Source of the DNA: Polydactylus sextarius
Lineage: Eukaryota > Chordata > Actinopteri > Polynemidae
Length of the DNA: 64,000 nucleotides
Assembly: GCA_016801845.1 (NCBI GenBank)
Contig: CM028926.1
Coordinates: 5,306,501 to 5,370,500 of the forward strand
Direction: 5' to 3'
The position numbers and the translations under genes were made by a program. The notes below the pieces were generated by a model. The model was given only the letters and a program-made list of their open reading frames with translations, searched no databases and was not told the origin of the DNA. Positions 23,728 through 33,644 of this stretch are shown piece by piece (within the stretch, counting starts at the first letter, position 1; each line of letters opens with the position of its first letter).

Positions 23728-26700
23728 CATAAACAGAGTGGAGGCCTGTAAACATCATAATTAAACACACACAGCAGAGACGCCTGATGAATTTCTCTTT
23801 TTATGTTTGTAAATACAGCAGTTCTGTGTTTTTCTGCTTGGCTGCACAACAAGATCTGCATTTCAGTTAATCAAGCCAGTGAATTCGGTGAAGTAAAGCT
23901 AATTGAAATCTAATTGAGAGGGTGGTTTATACACACTTCATCTCTCTTCACTTCATGCTCTCACCTACACAAAACAATACACATTATACACATCACCACA
24001 CATATTCCCTGATAACATGTATTAGCAAAATTATCATCCGATATCCTATAATCAATATCTAATCTTGCCAAATCTGTCAAATCTACTTATTTGTATCATC
24101 TCAATACAGCATCATCTTCTTTATTGTTTGCTTTATTGTTCAGAGTTTGATTTAAATTACCAGTCAATAAGCGACGTTGTGTGTTTATTTATTCACATCT
24201 CTCTTGTTTCACATTCATTTGAATGACTGGACAAATTTGACAAACGTGATGGGTGGTGATTCACTACAAAACTCAGAATAAAATGTCTAAAATTACAAAT
24301 ATGTCTAGATCCCAAGAAGACAAGAAGAAGGAGAAAGGGCTGTCCATTTTTGGGAAGAGACTGAACCCGGTTTGGACATGTTGTGCAGAGGTTATTTGTG
24401 TAAAAGTCACCTTACACGTGTATTTTTGTACGTACCGTTCAGAGTGTGGATGTATCTGAATATTGTACAGACATGTAACCAAGATCTTACTCAACTCCTC
24501 CATATCCGATTAGATTAGACTTTATTAATCCCTCACTGGGGAAATTCAATAATTGTAGCAGCAGTGAAATAAAAACAATATCAATAAACTGGCGAGGAAT
24601 CGTCAGAAACTTTGTTTTTACACATTTGAAATCACCAGCTATATTTGTACATAAACTTACTGTGTCATTCCCACTCACCACTATTAAGTATTGATCTCTC
24701 TTTACTGTGTGAGTGAATACTGGAGTAGATTTTTAATGTCACAGAGATAATCTTGTATAAATACCAATGACAATGCCAGACAACCTTTGTATTGATCTTA
24801 CAGTAAAAAGATATGAGATGTTCAAGCTGAATAAATTCATAACAGTGATATTAAAGACAAACGGATGTCAAGAAAGTTTATCTGAGTGCCACCTTTATTT
24901 ATCACAAATCGATGGTGTTGTCATTCAGTCTGTTTTTATGCGTGAAAACCTTTGCAGATGTGGTATAACAAGTCTGGAACCAGGCTAAAATTTCACCGTA
25001 CGCTAAATTTTTTGCTGCCTTCCTCTAATGCATCTGTCACCTGTGTGACCTCAGTCAATGTGTTCATCGCAGCCGTGCTGCAGTCAATTGTTTTTTTGTT
25101 TTTTTTTACCTGTAGGCGGAACACCATCCTCCTGGCCTCCTGCATCTCTTTCTCCAGCTGCTCCTGGTGGGCGTCCAGCTGCTCCTCCCAGGACTTCTCT
25201 TCCTCCTGCGCATCGTGCCCGAGGGAGGGACACAATCCACAGAGGGACACTTCCTCTGAAAGGAAAAGAAGAGGGAGATGACGCAGGAGAGGCTTTTTTT
25301 TCTTTAACAATTGGATTCACTGCATTGCATTTTGCTCTACAAGAGCTGATGTGCAGTCAACCAACCTGTGACAGATTTCTTCTCTGTCAGCTCAGATTTG
25401 TCATCCCGAGGTTCCCCCTGGTCCTCAGACTGATCGTGGACTGTTTCCTCTTTAGGGGTGTCAGTGCACTGGGTGATAACATACTCTTCTTTGGGAGAAT
25501 GAACAGGGCTGGCTGAGCTGAGACTGAAACAGATGGTGGGCACAGGCAGAAGTGAGTGTGTGTTTGCATCTCTTGCCAAATGAGCAGCAATAAATAAACC
25601 TAGCTACATAAAATGGAGATATAGACTTTAATAACTCCACAAAGTAGCATAAAAATGTGAATTAATCCCATCTGTGCTAAATAATTTACATTATATCTAT
25701 TTTTAAACATGTAATGGCCACAACAATACAGTGCATCACAGCCTATTTAACAAATAATAAAATTAAAATGAATGAAAAAACAACCCAGAAAAAAGATCAA
25801 AAACCTGTTCAAAGAACACACAACTAGAGCAAGAGTCCAAAGCAACTCTGTCATTTTTTTTCCCACAGGAAATTCTTTGCATAGTTTACTCCCCCTTTGG
25901 CCATAATTTCAAAACATAATGCGTGTATGGTTTCTGAGTGGCTGGTTTTCTTACAGCTCTTGCAAATACATGTTTTGTGTTTTTGTAGAGCATAGCCAGT
26001 TGCCTGAGGTTCAAGCAAGGCTGTCATCTTCATTCTGCTGTGTTTGTGGAAACTGAGGATACAGCTAGTGTGACCTGTGACCTATGGCGTTATGCATGGC
26101 CCTTTAACAGGGGATTCCATCTTTTTTTTCTTTTTTTTCCCTTCTGTGTCTGCGTGGGAAAAAAAGCCTGCTTCTGATAGAAATGGACCTAAACTCTGTG
26201 CTGGAAAAAAAGCACCACAGTTCATCACTCTGCTCCGGAGGCTAAAAACTAAGAAAGAAAAATCTAAGTGTGGACCACTGGATCAAACTGTGAATGACAT
26301 TTCTTGAAGGATTGCATTTGCACGGCTAAACATGTTCTCCGCTTGTGTATGCAGCAAGACTTGTATTGTAATTGATGGGATTTCCTGCTTATCTGCTGCC
26401 GTTACTCAGGGCGAACTAATATCTCAACAGACAGTAAACAGAAACACTTGTATCATCTGTCACCTTTGACTTCACACTGTCAGTGTATAGAAATACTATG
26501 TACACGTTTCTATTACTTAATATATTTAACATAATGTGCACCTTTCATTATTGTTACAACAACCTGTTATTACTTTAAATCTTGAGTATCTCCTACATCA
26601 CTGTTTAATGCACCTAACTAACTCCATTAGCAGCTTTCAGTTTCTTTGCCATTAACTTTTACAGAAAGCGAAGGACGTGGGTTTCAATTTAAAGCACCAT

Positions 26701-28478
26701 CAACTTGGAATAATTCGTCAAACTCACTCAGATCTATTACTACCTTTCACAGCCTCAAGATGTATTTGCTTGTTTACCTAAACCCACCTTAATACTTGTC
26801 AGAAATACTTTTGTTTGGCAGTGATCCTTCATTTTATTCCTCGTTACTTTTATGCAGATAATATATAATCAAATAAATAATCAAATATAAACAGAAAATA
26901 TAACTGAAGCTGCTGGGGAAGTCTTTAGTCATTAACCAAACTGCTGGATAAATTAAAGTTGTTGTTGTTATTTCACAACAAACACAAATGTCATGGTGAC
27001 ATTAGAGTGAAAAGTCAGGGGATTAGCGAAGTCATTAAGATTGATCGCCTGGGCACCATGAGTATTGTGGCAATTTATCTAAAAGTCCCTGTGATATTTC
27101 AATCTGGACCCAAGTGATGAACCAACAGACAGAATGAAAATTACCATCCTGTTGCTGAAACAGCTACAGAATAACATAACTAAACTTTAAGGGAGGAGCA
27201 GAGTTACGTGATGATTGTCAGGCTACAGTCACCACACTGAGAAACTTCTAGTAGTTACTTTCTCACAGCTCCTCAGACATTAAGTCATTAAACCCAGACA
27301 TGAAGGAAAAAAAAAAGATCTGATCGTCTTATCAGATGCCGCTGTGATTATCCTTAAGTGTTTTTTTAAACAATTGGAAAGAAGAAGAAAACTTCTCCCT
27401 AATCTTGCCATTATAAGAACGATGTCATCATCAAGATACTTATACTCCACTTATCATTCTCTCTTGGTGCAGTTCAATAAAGTCTAAAAAACTGTTTTAG
27501 ATGCTCAGACAATCACAACACATACATACAAATAGATTTGGAAAATATTAGCTAAACCAAGAGATTAAACTCAAGAGATGAACTGCAGTGTAAGAGATTA
27601 ACATAATCTGATCAGATGTGGTGGAAAGTTACCAAATAGATTTTACCCCAGTACTGCAGTTCATTTAGATGAGTATTCAATCTGTTTAGAGTTTATGGCT
27701 CCTTAAATAAAAACAGCACAGTCTAGTTGGAAGCTTTAATATGATCAGCGTTAGCTTTTGGCGTTCCACTAAAGAAAGAGCCTGCTTCTGCGCTACTCAA
27801 ATGTTTTTTGTTTGAACTGTTTGAGGTATTTAAATATAGATTTAAAGAAAATATTTGCATGGCTTTTACTTATCCTGCTTATGTTGTGACCTTTTAGAGT
27901 AGACTCAAATCCTTGTTTGGAAAGCCAATGGATAAAAAGACTGGCACAGAAAGTAGTTTAACCCACTTTCATGTTGAGCAGCTACACCAGTGAAATATTG
28001 CACTTATATTGATGCATCAGTATTAATAAGCTAATAACGTTATTGATCATCAGGTGGGCCGATTTTCATAAAGTATGAGCACTTTAACATTACATTTAGA
28101 AAAATATTATGTACGTTAACAAGACATTCAAACATAAGACTTTTTGTGTATGTATCTATGTCTAGATAAGTCTATAAAGAAATGTGATTCGCAATAAAAG
28201 CTTATTCATTCATTTAGAAATTTTATTTAAAGGACATGTTTAGAGGACAGTAGCTTGTTGTTGTAGTTGCTACCGATGCTTCTCAAACATGGCGGCTGTT
28301 TAGAATATGATCACAGTTAAGACAGACTTGAGGGAGAGATGATGAATAACAATTTACATTAGAATAACAAATACAATATGTTTTTTCATACAGTAATTCA
28401 TCATCCTTATGCGAATCATGGAAGAGCCGTAATGGAAGTTAGACTGTGGTTGCTAGGCAATAGCAGCTCAGCTCAGCT

Positions 28479-28509
<31 letters not shown>

Positions 28510-28823
28510 GGACACACCCACACCTACTGCACTGTAAACAATGAACAATAACCGGCACAGTTTGGGTATCAAAGTCAGTCGTTACGGTGAAATGAAACGG
28601 TTTCTAACGCTCAGACCAAGACACATAGATGCTGATCGATAAGGTTAAGATGATTTAAAATGTCTTAAATTTAGGCCTCTTGTGTTGCACATCTCCCCCC
28701 CACTGATGCAGTGATACATCACAGACAAAAACGACAGGCTGTCATGACAAAGAGTTAAAATAATGATTATTATAAATAATAATAATAATAATGTACTTAC
28801 CATTTCATCTGTTTGGCTCCCAT
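19999..28823 (-). CDS. dixdc1: dixdc1 (Ccd1), coiled-coil DIX domain protein, short isoform
   Basis: Scaffold of canonical Wnt signalling whose DIX domain co-polymerises with Dishevelled and Axin. Fifteen coding exons, in transcript order: 28801-28823, 25366-25523, 25110-25255, 23533-23622, 23240-23293, 23093-23143, 22725-22829, 22547-22600, 22361-22453, 21541-21618, 21181-21342, 20957-21023, 20652-20760, 20339-20447 and 19999-20082. Phases agree throughout, giving 460 aa. The start MGAKQMKCLSSAS resembles the N-terminus I recall for the mammalian short isoform. Coiled coil runs from about residue 80 to 258 (SWEEQLDAHQEQLEKEM, LQLKQELLRCN), with a second helical block LQLVREALRSLRDSFSGHDP. 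The DIX domain spans about residues 378-457, from TKVLYFTDRS to PGWEGKIVAWVEEDHGE. No calponin-homology exons are visible in the window, and a coiled-coil segment present in human appears missing. Confidence 0.94.
21135..21178. repeat. dixdc1: Compound (TG)n(GA)n(TG)n microsatellite at a dixdc1 exon edge
   Basis: Alternating TG and GA tracts directly abut the donor site of the dixdc1 exon 21181-21342 (minus strand GTACACACAC). Length variation here would change the first bases of the intron. Confidence 0.9.
23656..23739. repeat. 84 bp perfect AT-rich palindrome
   Basis: (TA)27 occupies 23671-23724 and is flanked by 15-base arms that are exact reverse complements: ACTCTGTTTATGCAC on the left (23656-23670) and its complement on the right (23725-23739). 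It lies in the dixdc1 intron between exons 25110-25255 and 23533-23622, about 34 bases from the acceptor of exon 23533-23622. Such sequences can extrude cruciforms. Confidence 0.95.
24508..24556. repeat. Fragment of a dispersed fish retro-repeat
   Basis: The block around ACTTTATTAATCCC, followed by GGGGAAATTCAAT, matches a terminal motif I recognise from many fish repeats (ACTTTATTGATCCC...GGGGAAATT). A second, diverged copy is at 33915-33946. I do not assign it to a named family. Confidence 0.5.
27002..27130. repeat. Relic of a common percomorph interspersed repeat
   Basis: The block containing GGCACCATGAGTATTGTGGC, then GATATTTCAATCTGGACC and a CAACAGACAG end, resembles the abundant fish repeat in which a Wnt-unrelated consensus reads ACCATGAATGTCTG ... 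GATATTTCAGTCTGGACC. It lies in the first dixdc1 intron, in the opposite orientation to the copy near 38.1 kb. Confidence 0.5.
27615..28110. repeat. Diverged dispersed repeat in dixdc1 intron 1
   Basis: GGTGGAAAGTTACCAAATAG, ACCCCAGTACTGCAG, then CAGCTACACCAGTGAAATATTGCA and GATGCATCAGTATTAAT follow in the same order as a frequent percomorph repeat (GGTGGAAAGTAACTAAGTAC ... AGTACTGTAC ... GATGCATCA). A similar remnant is at 44810-45050. Boundaries are approximate. Confidence 0.45.
28479..28506. repeat. (CA)n microsatellite
   Basis: About 14 CA units preceded by three AGCTC repeats, within dixdc1 intron 1, about 295 bases downstream of its first coding exon. Confidence 0.9.
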
Positions 28824-29111
28824 GCTGTTGTTTACAGGCTTACCCTCCCATACAGTTGGAGCACCGCATCTGGGTGATGCCCTGCTTCTCAGTTAGGACC
28901 ATAGCCCAAACACAGCCAGAGGCAGCAGAGGAGGGGAGCAGCCCTGAAAGCAGCAACCAGAGGAGTCTCCACGTCGCACACTGGGTTCAATCAGAAATAA
29001 CAGCACGTTCAAATCCTCTCCAGCAGCACATTGGTAAAAACATAAACCTCCAAATCCTAATCAAAAGCCCTGAACCCTCCCTCTAAATCACACCAAGGCT
29101 CAGCCCTAGCT

Positions 29112-29163
<52 letters not shown>

Positions 29164-29200
29164 GAGAGATAGGATTGGGGCTCAGCAACACCAGCGACTG
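28824..29200 (-). promoter_or_regulatory. dixdc1: Probable 5' UTR and promoter of dixdc1 short isoform
   Basis: The short-isoform ATG is at 28821-28823 on the minus strand, and no in-frame upstream start or acceptor is evident. Upstream lies a base-balanced segment, a tiny upstream ORF (28840-28851, four codons including stop) and a long GA tract (29115-29169). The transcription start cannot be located by eye. Confidence 0.4.
29115..29169. repeat. (GA)n microsatellite in dixdc1 upstream region
   Basis: About 27 GA units with one interruption (GACAGA), followed 150-400 bases further by pyrimidine-rich sequence (29330-29550). GA tracts are common in vertebrate promoters and can form triplex DNA. 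Confidence 0.92.
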
Positions 29201-32200
29201 AAGTCTGCCTGGTGTCTCATTGCACTCGCCTGGTGGTTGAGCTCACCAGCTCCCATTCACGAACACAATGTTTTTTGTTCCTTGCGGACAAGAACTGATG
29301 CCGCTCTTGTTCATCTTTTTCACCCTTTTTTCTCTGCCGCTCTTTTTAGCATTTATTGCCTCTGCCCTCCCTCCCCGCGTCCTCTCTCTTCTGCTCGGTC
29401 GCAGTGCCTTTGTATCGCTCCTTCCTTCTCTCAGTGAGCAAGGATGTCAGACATGGCTCTTGTCTGGGTGTGTTTACCCTCCCCCCCTCTCCCTCATTCC
29501 TCCTCCCTCCTTGCTCTCTCCTTTCAAAGGGAGGAGGAGGGAGATTTTCCTCCTTCCCTTTTGCTTTTTCTGTGCTGCAAGTCACTGCAGCTAAAATGAG
29601 AACCAACGTATGGATGGAGGAGGGGGGTGAAAAAGAGACGTGAAAATCTATGTGAAGAAGTCTTTTGTTTGATGATAAAATCACAGGCTTGCACAACAAC
29701 GCTAGCTGGAATGAGAGGTTAATGATATATTTACACGGTCAGAGGAAGCATGGAAATAAACAAACAAAAATGGTATTTATAGAATGTACACATTGGCCTT
29801 CAATTACAGCTCTTGTCACAGCACTTACAGTTGCCTGCTACATGCAGCAAAAACATTTTAAGTGCAATTACGGCCCCCAAAAAATGTGAGTTACTTAGAA
29901 CAATGCACTAAAACACAGATTAAACCGCAATTTAACTGACATTGTTTTTACAATTTGAGTAAGAAGCAGAAGAAGAAGATTTTTTTTAATCTTTTATGAT
30001 GTGTTAGGTACTTTACTGAAAGGTGTTTTGACTGAGCACACTGTCATTAAGCTTTCAGAAATGCTGCTGGTGTCATCAGCAAGAATGTGAAATAGGTTTC
30101 TACGTGGCAGCTTGCAGTTCTGCCCGGAGCAAAATGACAATGTCTTCAGTTCTGTATGGCGATCATTAACATATGCTTCAATGAGCTTCTTTTCTGTAAA
30201 GTATTACTACAGAGCCATGGAAATGGAGTAAGCTATTAGATTTATGCATTTCATATTTTAAATACCAAGGTGAACCCTTATTTTGTAATCTAACAAATCC
30301 ACATTGTTAAATGTGAGTAATACTAGACCTAGAATATGAGAAACATTCAGTTCAACATTCCTGCTCTATTTTTCCAGTGCACCCAGTGAAGTTAATGTGA
30401 CAAAATATAGTTGCATACAATTTAAGAGGTAGAGAGAGGGAGAGGGAGGACTACAGCTGCTGGCTGCTTGTGGAAAGAGCCCCCAGTTCTCAGTTTCTAT
30501 GCTAAGCTAACAAGCTGCTGGCTGCTTCCCAGATAGCAAAGATTCTGGCTGTGGTCTATCAGACATTTGGCATTTCTGGATTCATTTTGTCACAGATGAA
30601 ACAGGGTAAAGGCCTTTGGTTTGACTATGGCATAGTTATGATTTACCACACTACACTTTACCACACTATACTTTATGAGGCAGTTATGGCTATAAGTTGC
30701 ATAATTGGTTTTGGATTAGTTTTTTTTTTTGCACCCCTAATTTGGGCCATATAGGGATACTTCCCACATCCATAATGTTGCCAATATTGAGCCAAATTTG
30801 GCCTGTAATGATTTTACTATCTGGGTTCTGCTTGGTGTTGATCTAATGACAAAAAAGTCATTGACAGCTTTTTAAAAGTAGAGTTGTTTCAAGGAATAGT
30901 TTACCATTGGTTTGTTGTTGTTCACACTGAGAACAGCTATTATGATTCACCATGTTCTAGAATCCTCAGATGTATAAATTTGCTGTTTGCCCAGAACTAT
31001 TCTTTAAAAAAAAAAAATGTTGGTTAAAATTCACAACCTCGCCAACTGGAACACAGTATGATTTACTTTTTGTTTTCTTCTAAAACAATCTTGTCCATCC
31101 AGGCAAGTGAATCAAAGAGACTCCTGCATCCACCTACAATATTTGACGAGGATTAAATAGATAAAGTAAGAATCTCACTCGACTCAGTCCATGCATTGTT
31201 TCAAAAGAATAAGTAGAGGTATCAATACAGGACAGAGCTGTTATTCGTTTGTTAGTCAGTCCTTGAAAAACCTTTTCCTCAGAAACGGCCTTCATAAGCT
31301 TGTTGTTACTGTTTCTTTATTCACTTATTTCTTTTCCTTTCAGAATTTGTCTGAATGTTCTTGTTTAGTTATTCAAAAGCCAAGGACAAACTCAGGCAGA
31401 AAACAGGCCAATGATCAAGACTCGGCAGACTGAGATTTGAATGAAGGAACTTGGAAACACAAGGTGTTTCTTTAAAAGATAATAATTGATTCATGCGAGA
31501 ATGATACACAAGGAATGACTTTGCCGTTCAAAGTGTGGTGGGAAAGTCGTTCAACCGATTGGGGAGCAGGGAGATGGGAAGAAAGCTGTTCTGCCACAGG
31601 GACAGCATGCAGTCGGCCAATTTGTAAATCAAATGAGTTGGTAAAATAGAGCAGGTTGTTTGCATGGTCACCATGGACTCTGATTGTAAATTATTATTTG
31701 CCTTCTGTGAAACAAGAGGTGCCCATCTTTTTTATTTCACTGACCTTCAACTAATATGTATGAAGCACAACACCCTGATGAGACTTTGTCCCTGGCAATC
31801 CAATCCTATCATGGTTGTCAAATGTAATTTGCAAAAGAAGTCGGCGGCTGTTTACATTTTTGTTTTGGTGACAACAGTGAAGAGAGTGAAAGATAATTGA
31901 AAGTCAGTCTGTGTTATTATAAGATCGGCTATTGCCCAAAATATGTTTGCGTCCTATAACTGCCAATGTGAAATAAACTATTTTGCTCAGAAACTATTTG
32001 AAAATTATCAGGCACTTTGCCAAGACTGCCCATCCTACTATACATGTTATCATTGACTGTTATGACAATGAAACTTATGACAATGCATCATATTTTATAA
32101 GCTGATTTCAGATTTTATTTGTAAGTAATTGGAGTAGTTAAAAGGAAAATGAAAAAAATATATATAACTGAGTAAATATACTTAGTTATTTTTCCAAAAC

Positions 32201-33220
32201 TGACAAATAGTACATAATATTTTACTCTTTTCCTGTCAGTTTAAACATTTCACCCAAAGTACAAGGACATGGGTATTTTACTATTTGAAATAGTTGCTGC
32301 AAATGTGGTTTGACTTGGTGAGATGTGGTGAGAATCAATAATGAATAAAGATTATTCATTAGTAAGACCTGAACCACCTACCTACCTAAAGAGACACTTT
32401 CAGTCAGTCAGATTTGTGTTAAAAAACTGTCCACAGAGATCAGTGTCTGAACTTGACAGACTCGGGCTCCTTGATAAAAACTGAAGCTCATATATTTATT
32501 TTTACTGTGGAAAATGAAAGATAGACGGATTAATTAAAAGCTCGACCTCAAGCAGTCAACCACGAGGGTGTACCTGATGAAGGCAGAAACAACTAGATCA
32601 ATCATCAAAAACTAATTTAAAAGTTATTGTATTAGTTGTTAATTTACATGCACCTTGTGTAGGTGGCACACTTCAAATACTTTAATTTATTTAATTTTAA
32701 TTAGATTGTTCCATTATTCTAAAAAGACTAATTTGACTGTAATGAGTACTTTTTATTGAATAATTTAATTCTGCTGTTTTGTTTTGTTTTATTGACAAAT
32801 ATACATTTTACATATGTATTTTGGGATTTAAATGGGAATGTTTGCATCAAGTAGAAAATAAAAAAGTCTTTAACAGTTCTTACTCGTGGGCTCTTCTTTC
32901 GCTTGCTCTTTCTTGTCATCTGTTGTATTTTGATCATTTCTTCTTCTTCATAACTCTCTGGTTTCACTCTGCTGGTCCAGAAAACCGTGTCAATAAGCTG
33001 GAGATGCTACAAACATTAACTTTCAGTGGATACACTTGTCTCAAGTTTAATATAACACGTTGATAAACCGCTGTATGTTTTAGCAGTACTGTAAAATTAT
33101 GGTGTATTTATTTTATAAAGGAGATAAGAACATATATTAATATTTTTTTCGTCACTCTATATAGCCCGTTTTTGTTGATATTCTCGTTAAATACCCACAA
33201 GCTTTAGCGGCTCTCACTTT
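29201..33220. other. Intergenic region between dixdc1 and nkapd1
   Basis: No coding exon is recognisable; in particular I find no calponin-homology exon for a long dixdc1 isoform. It contains a pyrimidine-rich block (29330-29550), fragments of fish repeats (about 30430-30530, with TATGCTAAGCTAACAAGC), a MITE (30528-30825) and AT-rich sequence from 31 to 33 kb in which I see nothing specific. Confidence 0.6.
30528..30825. mobile_element. MITE with CCCAGATAG terminal inverted repeats
   Basis: A 298 bp element begins CCCAGATAGCAAA and ends TTTTACTATCTGGG, giving inverted ends that agree over about 12 of 14 bases. The interior includes TTTGGGCCATAT and GCCAAATTTGGCC motifs typical of an abundant fish repeat with these ends. 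The flanking octamers GGCTGCTT and TTCTGCTT agree at 6 of 8 positions, consistent with a decayed 8 bp target duplication. No coding capacity. Confidence 0.7.
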
Positions 33221-33229
33221 CTACCCCAA

Positions 33230-33542
33230 TGATTGGTTGAGCGTTTGACCAATCACAGCCGAGATTACGCTAACGCTCAGTGACGTAATTGCCTGTGAAA
33301 GCGGAAGTGCCGGCATTGCCGGTGGTTGTGTGTTGCTCCTCTTGAATGTTACTCGTTTAGGAAAAAGTACAGTTTGTACTCATTTGCGAAATGATAGTGA
33401 AAGTACACCAGTGACACTTAGTGGTATTATGTTGTTTGGAGACGCTACCAGGAGTAGCTTTTAAACGGGTTCATTTTTATTCCCCGACTTTTATTCTTGT
33501 ATCTGAATATCCAAAAGTGTTAGCTTGCGAGCTAAGCTAACA
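33230..33542 (+). promoter_or_regulatory. nkapd1: nkapd1 promoter and non-coding first exon
   Basis: Two inverted CCAAT boxes (ATTGG at 33232-33236 and CCAAT at 33249-33253), a CRE-like TGACGTAA (33281-33288) and an ETS-type GCGGAAGTG (33301-33309) are packed into 80 bases with no TATA box nearby, the pattern of a housekeeping promoter. A strong donor, CTAACAG|GTGAGTAC, follows at 33542-33543, so a 5' UTR exon probably starts near 33310-33400 and ends at 33542. The next exon begins at 33637 with the ATG. Confidence 0.65.
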
Positions 33543-33644
33543 GGTGAGTACTTGTTCTTTCTGTTACAGTTTTGCATGAATTAGTCATTGATCGCTTATG
33601 TTTGTTCGTCCATTACTTACACGAGTCTTATGGCAGGTGTCACC

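Noticed and set aside
23656..23739. microRNA hairpin
   Set aside because: The stem is mostly (TA)n with 15 unique base pairs at the base, unlike a microRNA precursor with a 22-base unique arm. Treated as a palindromic repeat.
29268..29594. 108-codon plus-strand frame in the dixdc1-nkapd1 gap
   Set aside because: It is pyrimidine-rich (Leu/Pro/Ser/Phe) low complexity with no domain and no splice partners.
28824..33220. Search for calponin-homology exons of a long dixdc1 isoform and for dlat exons
   Set aside because: No frame on the minus strand resembles the CH domain and no lipoyl or E2 catalytic motif is present; reported as absences, not features.
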